Shown here: positions 1-6,143 of the stretch, in pieces
Position numbering within the stretch: position 1 is the first letter of the stretch
Layout: each line of letters starts with the position of its first letter
Assembly (NCBI GenBank): GCA_003487805.1
Contig: DNNE01000078.1
Coordinates: 15,113-25,435 of the forward strand
DNA from: Blastocatellia bacterium
GTDB lineage: Bacteria > Acidobacteriota > Blastocatellia > Pyrinomonadales > Pyrinomonadaceae
Length of the DNA: 10,323 nucleotides
Reading direction: 5' to 3'
Program-made: the position numbers and the translations under genes
Notes under the pieces: model-generated
Told to the model about the DNA's origin: nothing
Databases searched by the model: none
The model's input: the letters and a program-made list of their open reading frames with translations, nothing else

Positions 1-323
1 GCTGTCTGTCTCAGCTCTCCACTATTTCCGTTTGACTGAAGCGTACCGATTTCGGTGTTGCCATCTTTAAGCGAAAGACCTCGGAACGCATTGCTGGTCG
101 AACCGGTTATCGCAATAATCGGCACGGCAGCACTGACTTCCAGCGCCGACCCGGGACTCGTTGTGCCGATGCCGACGTTGCCGCTGTTCGTATTGTTGAT
201 ATTGGTGCCAGTGGTCCATTGGGCCTTCGTTGTCTGCGCGTTCGCTAACAGCAATGCCAGGGCAAAACCGATTGCGGCCATCGCACAAGCTCTGTGCTGG
301 CGTCCTTTGGATTTGGTTTTCAT
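1..323 (-). CDS. Exported tail-fibre-like protein, N-terminal part (runs off left edge)
   Basis: The frame stays open from ATG at 323 to the window edge (107 codons), so only the N-terminus is seen. An AGAGAGG ribosome binding site lies 7 bases upstream. Residues 1-34 look like a signal peptide: a basic start (MKTKSKGRQHR), a hydrophobic stretch at about 14-29, and a likely cut near A34 (TTKA/QW) or A29. The mature part is rich in Asn, Thr and Gly and contains GNVGIGTTSPGSALEV at about 49-64. That phrase is typical of large secreted or tail-fibre-like proteins, many of which end in an S74 intramolecular chaperone domain. The C-terminus is outside the window, so that domain is only a guess. 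The gene is probably secreted or surface-located. A longer minus ORF in another frame (67-420) lacks a signal peptide and a binding site. Confidence 0.75.
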   Translation of the reverse strand, partial: MKTKSKGRQHRACAMAAIGFALALLLANAQTTKAQWTTGTNINNTNSGNVGIGTTSPGSALEVSAAVPIIAITGSTSNAFRGLSLKDGNTEIGTLQSNGNSGELRQT

Positions 324-1095
324 TCTTCGCCTCTCTAAGTGGTGTGATGTGAGATAGCAATTGACCTCGCCCTCGAACGCTGCGAAGCCGAAGGAGTTCT
401 AGTTGTCTGCTTGGTCGCAACGAACCGGCAGATGATTAGCCACCGGCTGAGTTAGTTAAGACTAATTGCCGAGTATGCCGTAAACAGCAGGGCTCGTGGG
501 TTAGTCTCAATACTTTTGCTCACGACTCGGCGGCTGTTTAGCCTCTTTGGGAAGCGCCCCCCTAGCCGTGTCGATGAGGCTTGTGATTCTCACCAAATCG
601 CGGAACTCCTGATTTCACGGGCAGCTAAACACGCTCGACCTGCCCCGTCTGTGCGTTTGCACACATACGTCGGCAGCGCTCAATCCTGTCTCAGCGTCGA
701 AAATGACCGGAGTCCGCGGATGGTGGGTTTGAGACTTTTTGGAGCTTAACAACCGGCCATGGCTAAACGCGGAGTATATACAGGAGAAGTTGCAGAGGCT
801 CGGGGGAATTAGCCGCCTCCAGAAAACGCCCAGGCTTATTTCAGCCTCTTACGATTTGGATTTGGATTTGGATTTGGATTTGGATCCGGGGTCTGGCCTG
901 CGATTTGTGCGATTCTCAATTAGTCTTTAGTTGTTCCTGTTTCCTGCTAACTCGTCAGCGTGGTCCCCCGCAAGATCGCGGAATCGCAGACCTGATCCCA
1001 TTGACTTGATCGCTGCTTATTTTTCTTTTTCGACCGGCGCGTCCTTCGAGATAAACGGCAGTTTTTATGAGAGTGAATTGCGGCTGCGCAGGGTT
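324..1095. other. Long gene-poor intergenic stretch
   Basis: About 770 bases separate the left-edge gene from the 3' end of pyrC. Short open frames exist at 516-749, 739-930 and 931-1143 on the plus strand, but none has a ribosome binding site, a recognisable domain or a convincing start; the last two begin at TTG. The stretch should hold the promoter of the left-edge gene and the transcript end of pyrC, but I see no clear intrinsic terminator after pyrC. The two structures I can point to are the GATTTG tandem repeat at 853-882 and a set of interleaved complementary segments near 468-540. Confidence 0.6.
853..885. repeat. GATTTG hexamer tandem repeat (5 copies)
   Basis: Five perfect GATTTG copies fill 853-882, followed by a partial GAT. 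The array lies in non-coding DNA. In one plus frame it reads as Asp-Leu repeats, which makes a spurious ORF look protein-like. A short perfect array of this kind may vary in copy number through replication slippage; that is inference. Confidence 0.9.
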
Positions 1096-2433
1096 TCATC
1101 GCGCAAGGGCGTCGGTCTTTTGTCCTTGCAGGAGGCTGCGTGAATAGTCCGGATCAAGATACACAACGCGGCCGCCAACAATCGTGGCGATGGCGGCTCC
1201 GCTGAATCGATATCCATCGAAGGGTGTGTTGCGGCTCCGTGATTTCGAGCGCGAAGCGTCGAATGTCCAGGAGCATTCCGGATCGAGAATCGTCACGTCC
1301 GCGCGCGCGCCGGCGCGAAAGGTTCCGTGATCTTGAAGCGATAGGATGCGCGCCGGATTCGTGGAAGAGAGTTCGATCAAACGTTCAAGAGAGATAACGC
1401 CGCTACTTACCAAACGATCCATCGCGAGGCCGACACTTGTTTCCAAACCAATAATGCCAAACGGCGCTTGATCGTATTCGAGTGCTTTTTCATCCGCATG
1501 ATGCGGAGCATGATCGGAAGCGATCGCATCGACTGTTCCATCGCCCAGGGCTTCAAGAAGAGCATCGAGGTGATCCTGACTGCGCAAAGGCGGACTCATC
1601 TTGGTGTTCGTGTCATAGTCCTGCACTGCTTCGTCGGTTAGCGCCCAGTGATGCGGAGCAACCTCGCACGTCACCGGCAAACCTCTTTCTTTGGCGCGAC
1701 GCACGGCGTCGATCGCGCCGCGGGTCGAGACGTGGGCCAGGTGAACGCGCGCGCCAGTCAACTCGGCCAGCGCGCAATCACGTTCCGCATCAACTTCTTC
1801 CGCCGCCGCGGGCATGCCGCGCAAGCCCAGGACCAGCGACCAGTGGCCTTCATGCATCACCCCGCCACGCGCCAGCGATCTGTCTTCGCAGTGATCGATC
1901 ACCGGCAGATCGAATCCGCGCGCGTATTCCATCGCGCGGCGCATCATCCCGGCGTTAGGCACCGGACGGCCATCATCCGAAACCGCGACGATGCCGGCGT
2001 CTTTCATCTCGCCCATCTCTGCGAGCTCTGAACCGTCTGTGTGTTTGGTGATCGCCCCGATCGGAAAAACGTTCGCGAGACCCGCGCGCTGGGCCTTTTC
2101 GATCACAAAGCGTGTAACGGCCGCACTGTCGTTTATAGGATCGGTGTTGGGCATGGCGCAGATGGTGGTGAATCCGCCGGCCACGGCCGCCGCGGCGCCG
2201 CTCGCGATCGTCTCTTTGTATTCATGGCCCGGCTCGCGCAGGTGCACGTGCATGTCGATGAAACCTGGCGCGACAATCAATCCGGTCGCATCAAAAACTT
2301 CGACGTCATCAGGAATCGCATCACTGTAGCTGGACATGCCGATGATCCGACCGTCCTCGATCAAAAGATTCTTGCCGGTGTTGATGCCCTGTGAAGGATC
2401 GATCACGTAACCATTTTGAATTAGTAAGCGCAT
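1096..2433 (-). CDS. pyrC: Dihydroorotase, class I
   Basis: Converts N-carbamoyl-aspartate to dihydroorotate, the third step of UMP synthesis, in the cytoplasm. The 445 residues match the usual class I length. Metal-site signatures are in order: HVHLREPG (62-69), SDDG with D153, the Asp that replaces the carboxylated Lys as metal bridge in this class, DHCE (180-183), HLAHVS (231-236) and SDHAPH with catalytic D307 (306-311). The substrate loop NTKMSPPLR is at 276-284. A small oddity is SKSRSRNTPFDG near 396-407, which looks like the usual SKSRNTPFDG with a two-residue duplication. The start is ATG at 2433; the only binding-site-like sequence, AGGAAA, lies rather far upstream. It follows pyrB in the same direction but is separated by 173 bases holding an inverted repeat. 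The overlapping plus-strand ORFs are shadows. Confidence 0.97.
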   Translation of the reverse strand: MRLLIQNGYVIDPSQGINTGKNLLIEDGRIIGMSSYSDAIPDDVEVFDATGLIVAPGFIDMHVHLREPGHEYKETIASGAAAAVAGGFTTICAMPNTDPINDSAAVTRFVIEKAQRAGLANVFPIGAITKHTDGSELAEMGEMKDAGIVAVSDDGRPVPNAGMMRRAMEYARGFDLPVIDHCEDRSLARGGVMHEGHWSLVLGLRGMPAAAEEVDAERDCALAELTGARVHLAHVSTRGAIDAVRRAKERGLPVTCEVAPHHWALTDEAVQDYDTNTKMSPPLRSQDHLDALLEALGDGTVDAIASDHAPHHADEKALEYDQAPFGIIGLETSVGLAMDRLVSSGVISLERLIELSSTNPARILSLQDHGTFRAGARADVTILDPECSWTFDASRSKSRSRNTPFDGYRFSGAAIATIVGGRVVYLDPDYSRSLLQGQKTDALAR

Positions 2434-2502
2434 CTTCAGCTTCGTGTTTCCTACTAGTATTCCGCTTCGTCAGCAGAACCTTGGTGTCTTTTCGTGATTC
2501 CT

Positions 2503-2572
2503 GGTTCGTGTGATTTCGTGGTTTGGTTCTCGTCCGTTTATCTTGAAAGAAGACCACGAAAACACACGAACC
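2503..2572. repeat. Inverted repeat with 20-base arms between pyrB and pyrC
   Basis: The left arm GGTTCGTGTGATTTCGTGGT (2503-2522) and right arm ACCACGAAAACACACGAACC (2553-2572) pair at 19 of 20 positions across a 30-base loop. Partial copies of the same words (TTCGTGATTC before, CACACGAAAG after) flank it, so the spacer looks built from a degenerate TTCGTG-type unit. The element fills most of the gap between pyrB and pyrC. A transcript running through would form a strong hairpin, but there is no clean T-run after either arm, so a simple intrinsic terminator is unlikely. Confidence 0.85.
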
Positions 2573-2606
2573 GGAAACCAATTCACACGAAAGCGCATCG
2601 GTCAGA

Positions 2607-3644
2607 TCACTGGTCCTCTCTCAAGGATCGTTTTCTCCGTTGTTTCTTGACCGTGCCGTTCCTCAGCGTCGAATCCGAGACATCCTGGCGTTCAGGCTTT
2701 TCTGTTATGCCCGGAGCGCCAGCTAACAAATACAAGACAGCCATGCGCACCGCCACCCCGTTGGTGACTTGATCGAGAATCAGAGAGCGTCCGCCGTCCG
2801 CTACTTCGGAAGAAACTTCAACCCCGCGATTCATTGGTCCCGGGTGCATCACAATTGCGTCGGGCGCGGCCAGGCTGAGATGGTTCAAATGCAAACCATA
2901 ATGGACCGCATATTCGCGCATTGACGGGAAGAAAGCATCGGTCTGCCGCTCACGCTGCATTCGCAAAATCATAACGACGTCGGCATCGACGATGGCGTCT
3001 TCGATTCGGCGTTCCAGGCGCACGCCTTGCTCGATTAGACCGGCAAACTCGGCCGGCACCAGAGTTCCGGGACCGGCAACGCTAACACTCGCGCCCAGCT
3101 TTGACAGCAGATAAATATTCGACCGGGCAACGCGCGAGTGCAGAATGTCTCCGATGATTGCGACCCTTAATCCGTGCAGTCGGCCCTTGTGCTCGCGAAT
3201 CGTCAACGCGTCGAGCAGAGCCTGGGTCGGATGTTCGTGCGCGCCATCGCCGGCATTGACGATTGCCGCGCTGCAGGCGCGCGCGAGATGATAGGGCGCG
3301 CCGGCCGACGAGTGTCGAATGACAATGCAATCCGGCGACATCGCCTGCAGATTGCGCGCAGTGTCGAGCAGAGTCTCGCCTTTCGATACGCTGGAAGTTG
3401 AAACGCTGATGTTGACCGCATCGGCGGACAAACGCTTCGCGGCAATCTCAAACGAAGTACGTGTTCGCGTTGAGGCTTCGAAGAAAAGATTGATTACCGT
3501 GCGGCCGCGCAGTGCGGGCACTTTCTTGATCTCGCGTTTGGAAACATCGCGAAACGTCTCGGCCGTATCGAGCAGATGCACGATCTGATCGGCAGACAAT
3601 TCGCGAATGCCGAGGAGATGTTTGAGATTGAAGTCCGTGCTCAT
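2607..3644 (-). CDS. pyrB: Aspartate carbamoyltransferase catalytic subunit
   Basis: Joins carbamoyl phosphate and aspartate to give N-carbamoyl-aspartate, the second step of UMP synthesis. The carbamoyl-phosphate loop STRTR is at 58-62. K88 lies in the mobile SKGET loop (87-91), HPTQ at 138-141, R171 in HSRVARS, and the aspartate-side HPGPMNRG at 267-274. All expected active-site elements are present. The start ATG at 3644 gives MSTDFNLKHLLGI, a normal beginning for the family, though no ribosome binding site is obvious. The protein is 345 residues, longer than the usual roughly 310. The core should end near LLAGA (about 306-310), and a charged tail of some 35 residues including KKQRRKRS follows. 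No regulatory subunit gene (pyrI) is present. It is followed by pyrC on the same strand. Confidence 0.97.
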   Translation of the reverse strand: MSTDFNLKHLLGIRELSADQIVHLLDTAETFRDVSKREIKKVPALRGRTVINLFFEASTRTRTSFEIAAKRLSADAVNISVSTSSVSKGETLLDTARNLQAMSPDCIVIRHSSAGAPYHLARACSAAIVNAGDGAHEHPTQALLDALTIREHKGRLHGLRVAIIGDILHSRVARSNIYLLSKLGASVSVAGPGTLVPAEFAGLIEQGVRLERRIEDAIVDADVVMILRMQRERQTDAFFPSMREYAVHYGLHLNHLSLAAPDAIVMHPGPMNRGVEVSSEVADGGRSLILDQVTNGVAVRMAVLYLLAGAPGITEKPERQDVSDSTLRNGTVKKQRRKRSLREDQ

Positions 3645-3677
3645 CGCGACTTTGTGTTCAGAGCTTCGAGCTTAGTT

Positions 3678-3725
3678 CTTAGAGCTTAGTCTGCAGCGCT
3701 ATCTAACGGACGTCTAAGCTCTAAG
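3678..3725. repeat. Perfect 12-base inverted repeat between pyrR and pyrB
   Basis: CTTAGAGCTTAG (3678-3689) and CTAAGCTCTAAG (3714-3725) are exact reverse complements with a 24-base loop. The same words recur around them: GAGCTTAG also occurs at 3668-3675, and TCTAAG-type words run on to about 3739. The spacer thus looks like a small degenerate repeat cluster in the upstream region of pyrB. It could form a hairpin in the pyrB leader; a regulatory role is not shown. Confidence 0.85.
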
Positions 3726-3755
3726 GTCTAAAATCTAAGCACTTTTCTTGGCAAT

Positions 3756-3780
3756 AAAAAAGCGGCCTCGCGGGCCGCTT
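3756..3780 (-). terminator. Intrinsic terminator directly after pyrR
   Basis: Read on the minus strand, AAGCGGCC and GGCCGCTT form a perfect 8-base-pair stem (3780-3773 with 3767-3760) around a five-base loop, followed by a run of six T (3761-3756). This is a textbook rho-independent terminator. It overlaps the last base of the pyrR stop codon. It would separate pyrR from pyrBC unless read through or regulated. The stem-loop contains CCCGCGAGG, which fits the core of the published PyrR RNA-binding consensus (CCNGNGAGG), but the pairing differs from a standard PyrR site. Confidence 0.85.
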
Positions 3781-4349
3781 CAAGCTACAGCTTCTGCTGC
3801 CGGTCGCTCAACGATTACGACGCCTTCGTCTTCGTCAAAATCGGTGAGCATCACCTTTATTATCTCGCTCTTTTTGGTCGGCACCAGTTTGCCGATGTAA
3901 TCCGCCTGGATCGGCAACTCGCGATGCTCGTTGCCTCGATCAATCAAAACCGCTAACTGCACTCGCTTCGGTCTGCCAAAATCAATCAATTGGTCCATCG
4001 CCGCGCGCACCGTGCGCCCGGTGTAAAGCACGTCGTCGATCAGGACGATCGTCCGCGCTTCGATGTCACCAGGTAATTCTGTTCCGCTCACGATCGGCTT
4101 GGCGCCCACCGTCGACAAGTCGTCGCGATACAGAGTGATGTCCAGTATGCCGACCGGCGGACGATGGCCTTCGAGCTCCGAGATCTTATCAGCGATTCGA
4201 TTCGCCAAAGGCACACCACGACGACGAATTCCGACTAAGATCAAATCCTCTATTCCGTGATTTTCTTCGACGATTTCAGAAGCGAGACGAGCGAGCGCGC
4301 GGTTGATGCGCGCCGGATCCATGATGCGGGCCTTTTCTGTGAATTCCAC
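3780..4349 (-). CDS. pyrR: PyrR: pyr regulator / uracil phosphoribosyltransferase
   Basis: PyrR-family proteins bind pyr mRNA in response to UMP to lower pyr expression, and many also convert uracil and PRPP to UMP. The PRPP-binding loop VLIDDVLYTGRT is at about 102-113. Other family signatures are GIRRRG (40-45), DITLYRDDL (70-78) and ADYIGKLVPTKKSE (149-162). The region usually reading DRGHRELP here reads DRGNEHRELP, a two-residue insertion. The chosen start is GTG at 4349 (189 residues), because EKARIMDPARI aligns with the N-terminus of known PyrR proteins. ATG at 4322 (180 residues) is the alternative and has the better binding site, AAAAGG 8 bases upstream. The frame stays open to 4436, but that extension is not family-like. 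The gene lies upstream of pyrB with a terminator between. Confidence 0.95.
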   Translation of the reverse strand: MEFTEKARIMDPARINRALARLASEIVEENHGIEDLILVGIRRRGVPLANRIADKISELEGHRPPVGILDITLYRDDLSTVGAKPIVSGTELPGDIEARTIVLIDDVLYTGRTVRAAMDQLIDFGRPKRVQLAVLIDRGNEHRELPIQADYIGKLVPTKKSEIIKVMLTDFDEDEGVVIVERPAAEAVA

Positions 4350-4358
4350 CGGCGCGAA

Positions 4359-4387
4359 ATGGTAGCAAGAAGATGTAAGAGTTACAA
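4359..4387 (-). promoter_or_regulatory. Candidate pyrR promoter
   Basis: On the minus strand TTGTAA (4387-4382) and TACCAT (4364-4359) are separated by 17 bases, each matching 4 of 6 consensus positions. The start point would fall near 4352. That leaves almost no leader for the GTG at 4349 and about 30 bases for the ATG at 4322. The match is only moderate. Confidence 0.35.
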
Positions 4388-4397
4388 GTCGATTGCT

Positions 4398-4478
4398 GCG
4401 GGGCAGTAGTCCGACCGTGAGGGAGGACGCCCACAAGGGACGTTCACGCCCTCCCTTACGGTCGGGCTACCGCCCCGC
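4398..4478. repeat. Palindromic CCGACCGT element, copy 1
   Basis: The arms 4398-4429 and 4447-4478 pair over about 30 bases with a few mismatches or G-U pairs. Each arm runs GCGGGGC, GTAG, CCGACCGT, AGGGAGG outward to inward around a 17-base loop. The inner sequence read on the minus strand (4470-4444) matches 24 of 27 bases of the second copy at 8741-8767. It begins 21 bases after the stop codon of the small secreted protein gene and lies upstream of pyrR. It has no T-run, so it is not a typical intrinsic terminator. It resembles a REP- or MITE-like dispersed element. Confidence 0.9.
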
Positions 4479-4499
4479 GTCGCGAGAAATAGTTAAGGG

Positions 4500-4898
4500 T
4501 CAACGACCGTATAACTCAACGGTTGGCCTTCGCTCACCCCAGCGCGCCTTCTCGTACCAGAACTCAACGCTCTTGATGATCCGATCGGTCCCGCGCAGGT
4601 CGAGTGGCCGGGTCGAGCCACCGGCATTAATTCGGTCGCGGAACTCCAGCTCTTCATCGTTGCCGTTGCCAAAATGAACGACGACCCGCTTAAAGACCAC
4701 CGGGGCCATTTTCACGCGAATCTGCAGTTGTCGAAAAGTGCCTTCCTTGCTGCCGATCGAAATCTTGTCATGATCATCATGACCATCGACGTGCTTATCA
4801 CCCAAAAACGTCCAGCGGCCCTGCGCGCCGGCTGTGTGGCTGACGCCAAACACAAAGAGGGCAAGTGCCACCACTCGTAGAGCATTTCTCAGATGCAT
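4500..4898 (-). CDS. Small secreted protein of unknown function
   Basis: The 132-residue product has a clear signal peptide: MHLRNALRVV, then a hydrophobic core at about 9-20, then cleavage after AGA (residue 25). The mature part of about 107 residues has alternating hydrophobic and polar stretches that suggest a beta-rich fold. It carries a histidine/aspartate cluster, HVDGHDDHDKI (36-46), which could bind metal (inference). VVVHFGNGNDEEL (72-84) and KSVEFWYEK (109-117) look like conserved blocks. There are no cysteines in the mature part. The start is ATG at 4898 because AAGGAG lies 9 bases upstream; a TTG at 4919 would overlap that site and add residues before the signal peptide. It resembles small exported DUF-type proteins, but I cannot name the family with confidence. 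It sits between the divergent pyr blocks, on the pyrR strand. Confidence 0.85.
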   Translation of the reverse strand: MHLRNALRVVALALFVFGVSHTAGAQGRWTFLGDKHVDGHDDHDKISIGSKEGTFRQLQIRVKMAPVVFKRVVVHFGNGNDEELEFRDRINAGGSTRPLDLRGTDRIIKSVEFWYEKARWGERRPTVELYGR

Positions 4899-5012
4899 AT
4901 CGCTTGTCTCCTTCTTCAAGATTTAGACGTTGGCGAAATCCCTTCGGTTGATTTTTCGGTGTGTACTTTATGAAAAGAAGTCTGAAAGGACAATCGATTT
5001 TCGGCAGTCGAA

Positions 5013-5021
5013 TGCTACAAT
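5013..5021 (+). promoter_or_regulatory. pyrD-pyrF promoter, extended -10
   Basis: TGCTACAAT is an extended -10 element: TG, one base, then TACAAT, which matches 5 of 6. The -35 region is poor, as is usual for extended -10 promoters. The start point would be near 5027-5030, leaving only about 10-13 bases before the pyrD ATG and no room for a normal ribosome binding site. Confidence 0.55.
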
Positions 5022-5039
5022 CCAACCCGGCTGCCCTAC

Positions 5040-6143
5040 ATGATCTACAGATCATTTCTTCGTCCGATCTTATTTCGTTTGTCGCCCGAAGCGGCCCACG
5101 AACTCGCATTAGATTCCCTTTCCTTTTTTCTCGGCGCCGCGCCAATCCGAAAAGCCGTGGCCGCCCGACATCGCGGATGGCCGCTTGGTCCGATCAAGCG
5201 CTTCGGCCTCGAGTTCGCGAATCCGATTGGTCTCGCCGCAGGATTCGATAAGAACGGCACCGCCGCTGAAAGTTTGGCAGCTCTCGGTTTTGGCTTTATC
5301 GAAGTCGGCACAGTTACGAGCGAGCCTCAGAGTGGAAATGAGAAGCCGCGGCTCTTTCGTCTGGCTTCCGATCATGCGTTGATTAATCGGCTCGGGTTTA
5401 ATAACCGCGGCGCCGCGCAACTTGCCGAAAACGTGAGACGCCGTCCGCCTGACTGCGTTCTGGGTGTGAACATCGGCAAGTCCCACCGCGTGGCGATCGC
5501 TGATGCGATTCCGGATTACCTGACCAGCTTCACCGCCGTTTACGATGTGGCCGATTACATCGCGATCAATATCAGCTCGCCGAACACGCCAAATCTGCGT
5601 GAGCTCCAACGTCGCGAACCATTGGCAGAACTGCTTAGGGCGTTACAAGAAAGAAACGACGAGCTCGCGAAAGACAAATCGCTTCGCCAAAAGAAACCAC
5701 TGCTCGTGAAGATCGCGCCTGATTTATCAGAAGCAGACCTCGAAGCAATCATCGAAGTTGCACTGAACGCAAACGTCGCCGGCATCATCGCAACGAACAC
5801 AACTGTCAGTCGGGACAATCTGCATGCGTCGCCGGCTGAGGTCCAGGCATGCGGTGAAGGTGGTTTGAGCGGAGCGCCCCTGCGAAGCCGATCCAATGAA
5901 GTCATTTCACTTATTCATCGATTGACGGAGGGAGGGTTGCCAATCGTCGGCGTTGGTGGCGTGTTCACAGCAGTGAATGCCTGGGACAAGATTTGCGCGG
6001 GCGCGAGCCTGGTCCAACTTTATACGGGCTTCATTTATGAAGGACCGAATGTGGCAAAGAAGATCAATCAGGGCGTTGCTGATATCCTGCGACGCGAAGG
6101 CTTCAAATCTCTTGATGATGCGATAGGATGTAGCGCTAAGTGA
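5040..6143 (+). CDS. pyrD: Dihydroorotate dehydrogenase (quinone), class 2
   Basis: Oxidises dihydroorotate to orotate and passes electrons to quinone at the inner face of the membrane, the fourth step of UMP synthesis. The 367 residues and the N-terminal segment (about 1-45, MIYRSFLRPILFRLSPEAAH at the start) that forms the membrane-contact helices mark it as class 2. FMN and active-site elements are GFDKNG with K71, NRLGFNNRG (116-124), NISSPNTPNLR with catalytic S180 (177-187), VKIAPDL with K224, ATNTT (251-255), GGLSG (274-278) and VGVGG (303-307). No PyrK partner is needed. The start at ATG 5040 gives the normal family N-terminus but has no binding site upstream; the probable leader is very short. 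It overlaps pyrF by four bases. Confidence 0.97.
   Translation: MIYRSFLRPILFRLSPEAAHELALDSLSFFLGAAPIRKAVAARHRGWPLGPIKRFGLEFANPIGLAAGFDKNGTAAESLAALGFGFIEVGTVTSEPQSGNEKPRLFRLASDHALINRLGFNNRGAAQLAENVRRRPPDCVLGVNIGKSHRVAIADAIPDYLTSFTAVYDVADYIAINISSPNTPNLRELQRREPLAELLRALQERNDELAKDKSLRQKKPLLVKIAPDLSEADLEAIIEVALNANVAGIIATNTTVSRDNLHASPAEVQACGEGGLSGAPLRSRSNEVISLIHRLTEGGLPIVGVGGVFTAVNAWDKICAGASLVQLYTGFIYEGPNVAKKINQGVADILRREGFKSLDDAIGCSAK

Noticed and set aside
67..420. 117-residue minus-strand ORF at the left end
   Set aside because: It overlaps the 1-323 frame, which has a signal peptide, a ribosome binding site and a recognisable GNVGIGTTSP motif; this frame has none of these.
853..885. Possible CRISPR array
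   Set aside because: The units are six bases with no spacers; this is a simple tandem repeat. No cas genes are present.
516..1143. Three successive plus-strand ORFs (516-749, 739-930, 931-1143)
   Set aside because: No ribosome binding sites, no recognisable domains, two begin at TTG, and one owes its Asp-Leu run to the GATTTG repeat.
1482..2394. Several long plus-strand ORFs opposite pyrC
   Set aside because: They lie antisense to a complete dihydroorotase with all motifs; their Arg/Ala/His-rich sequences are typical shadows.
2321..2581. 86-residue minus-strand ORF across the pyrB-pyrC spacer
   Set aside because: It is a translation of the inverted repeat plus an off-frame piece of pyrC.
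4350..4436. Longer PyrR with an upstream start at 4436
   Set aside because: The extra residues do not resemble PyrR N-termini and run through the candidate promoter and into the palindromic repeat.
4398..4478. Palindrome as an intrinsic terminator of the small secreted gene
   Set aside because: There is no T-run after the stem on either strand, and a related copy occurs elsewhere, which fits a dispersed repeat better.
4899..4919. TTG start at 4919 for the small secreted protein
   Set aside because: It would overlap the AAGGAG binding site that serves the ATG at 4898 and would add residues before the signal peptide.
5109..5609. 166-residue minus-strand ORF opposite pyrD
   Set aside because: It is antisense to a complete dihydroorotate dehydrogenase and has no domain of its own.
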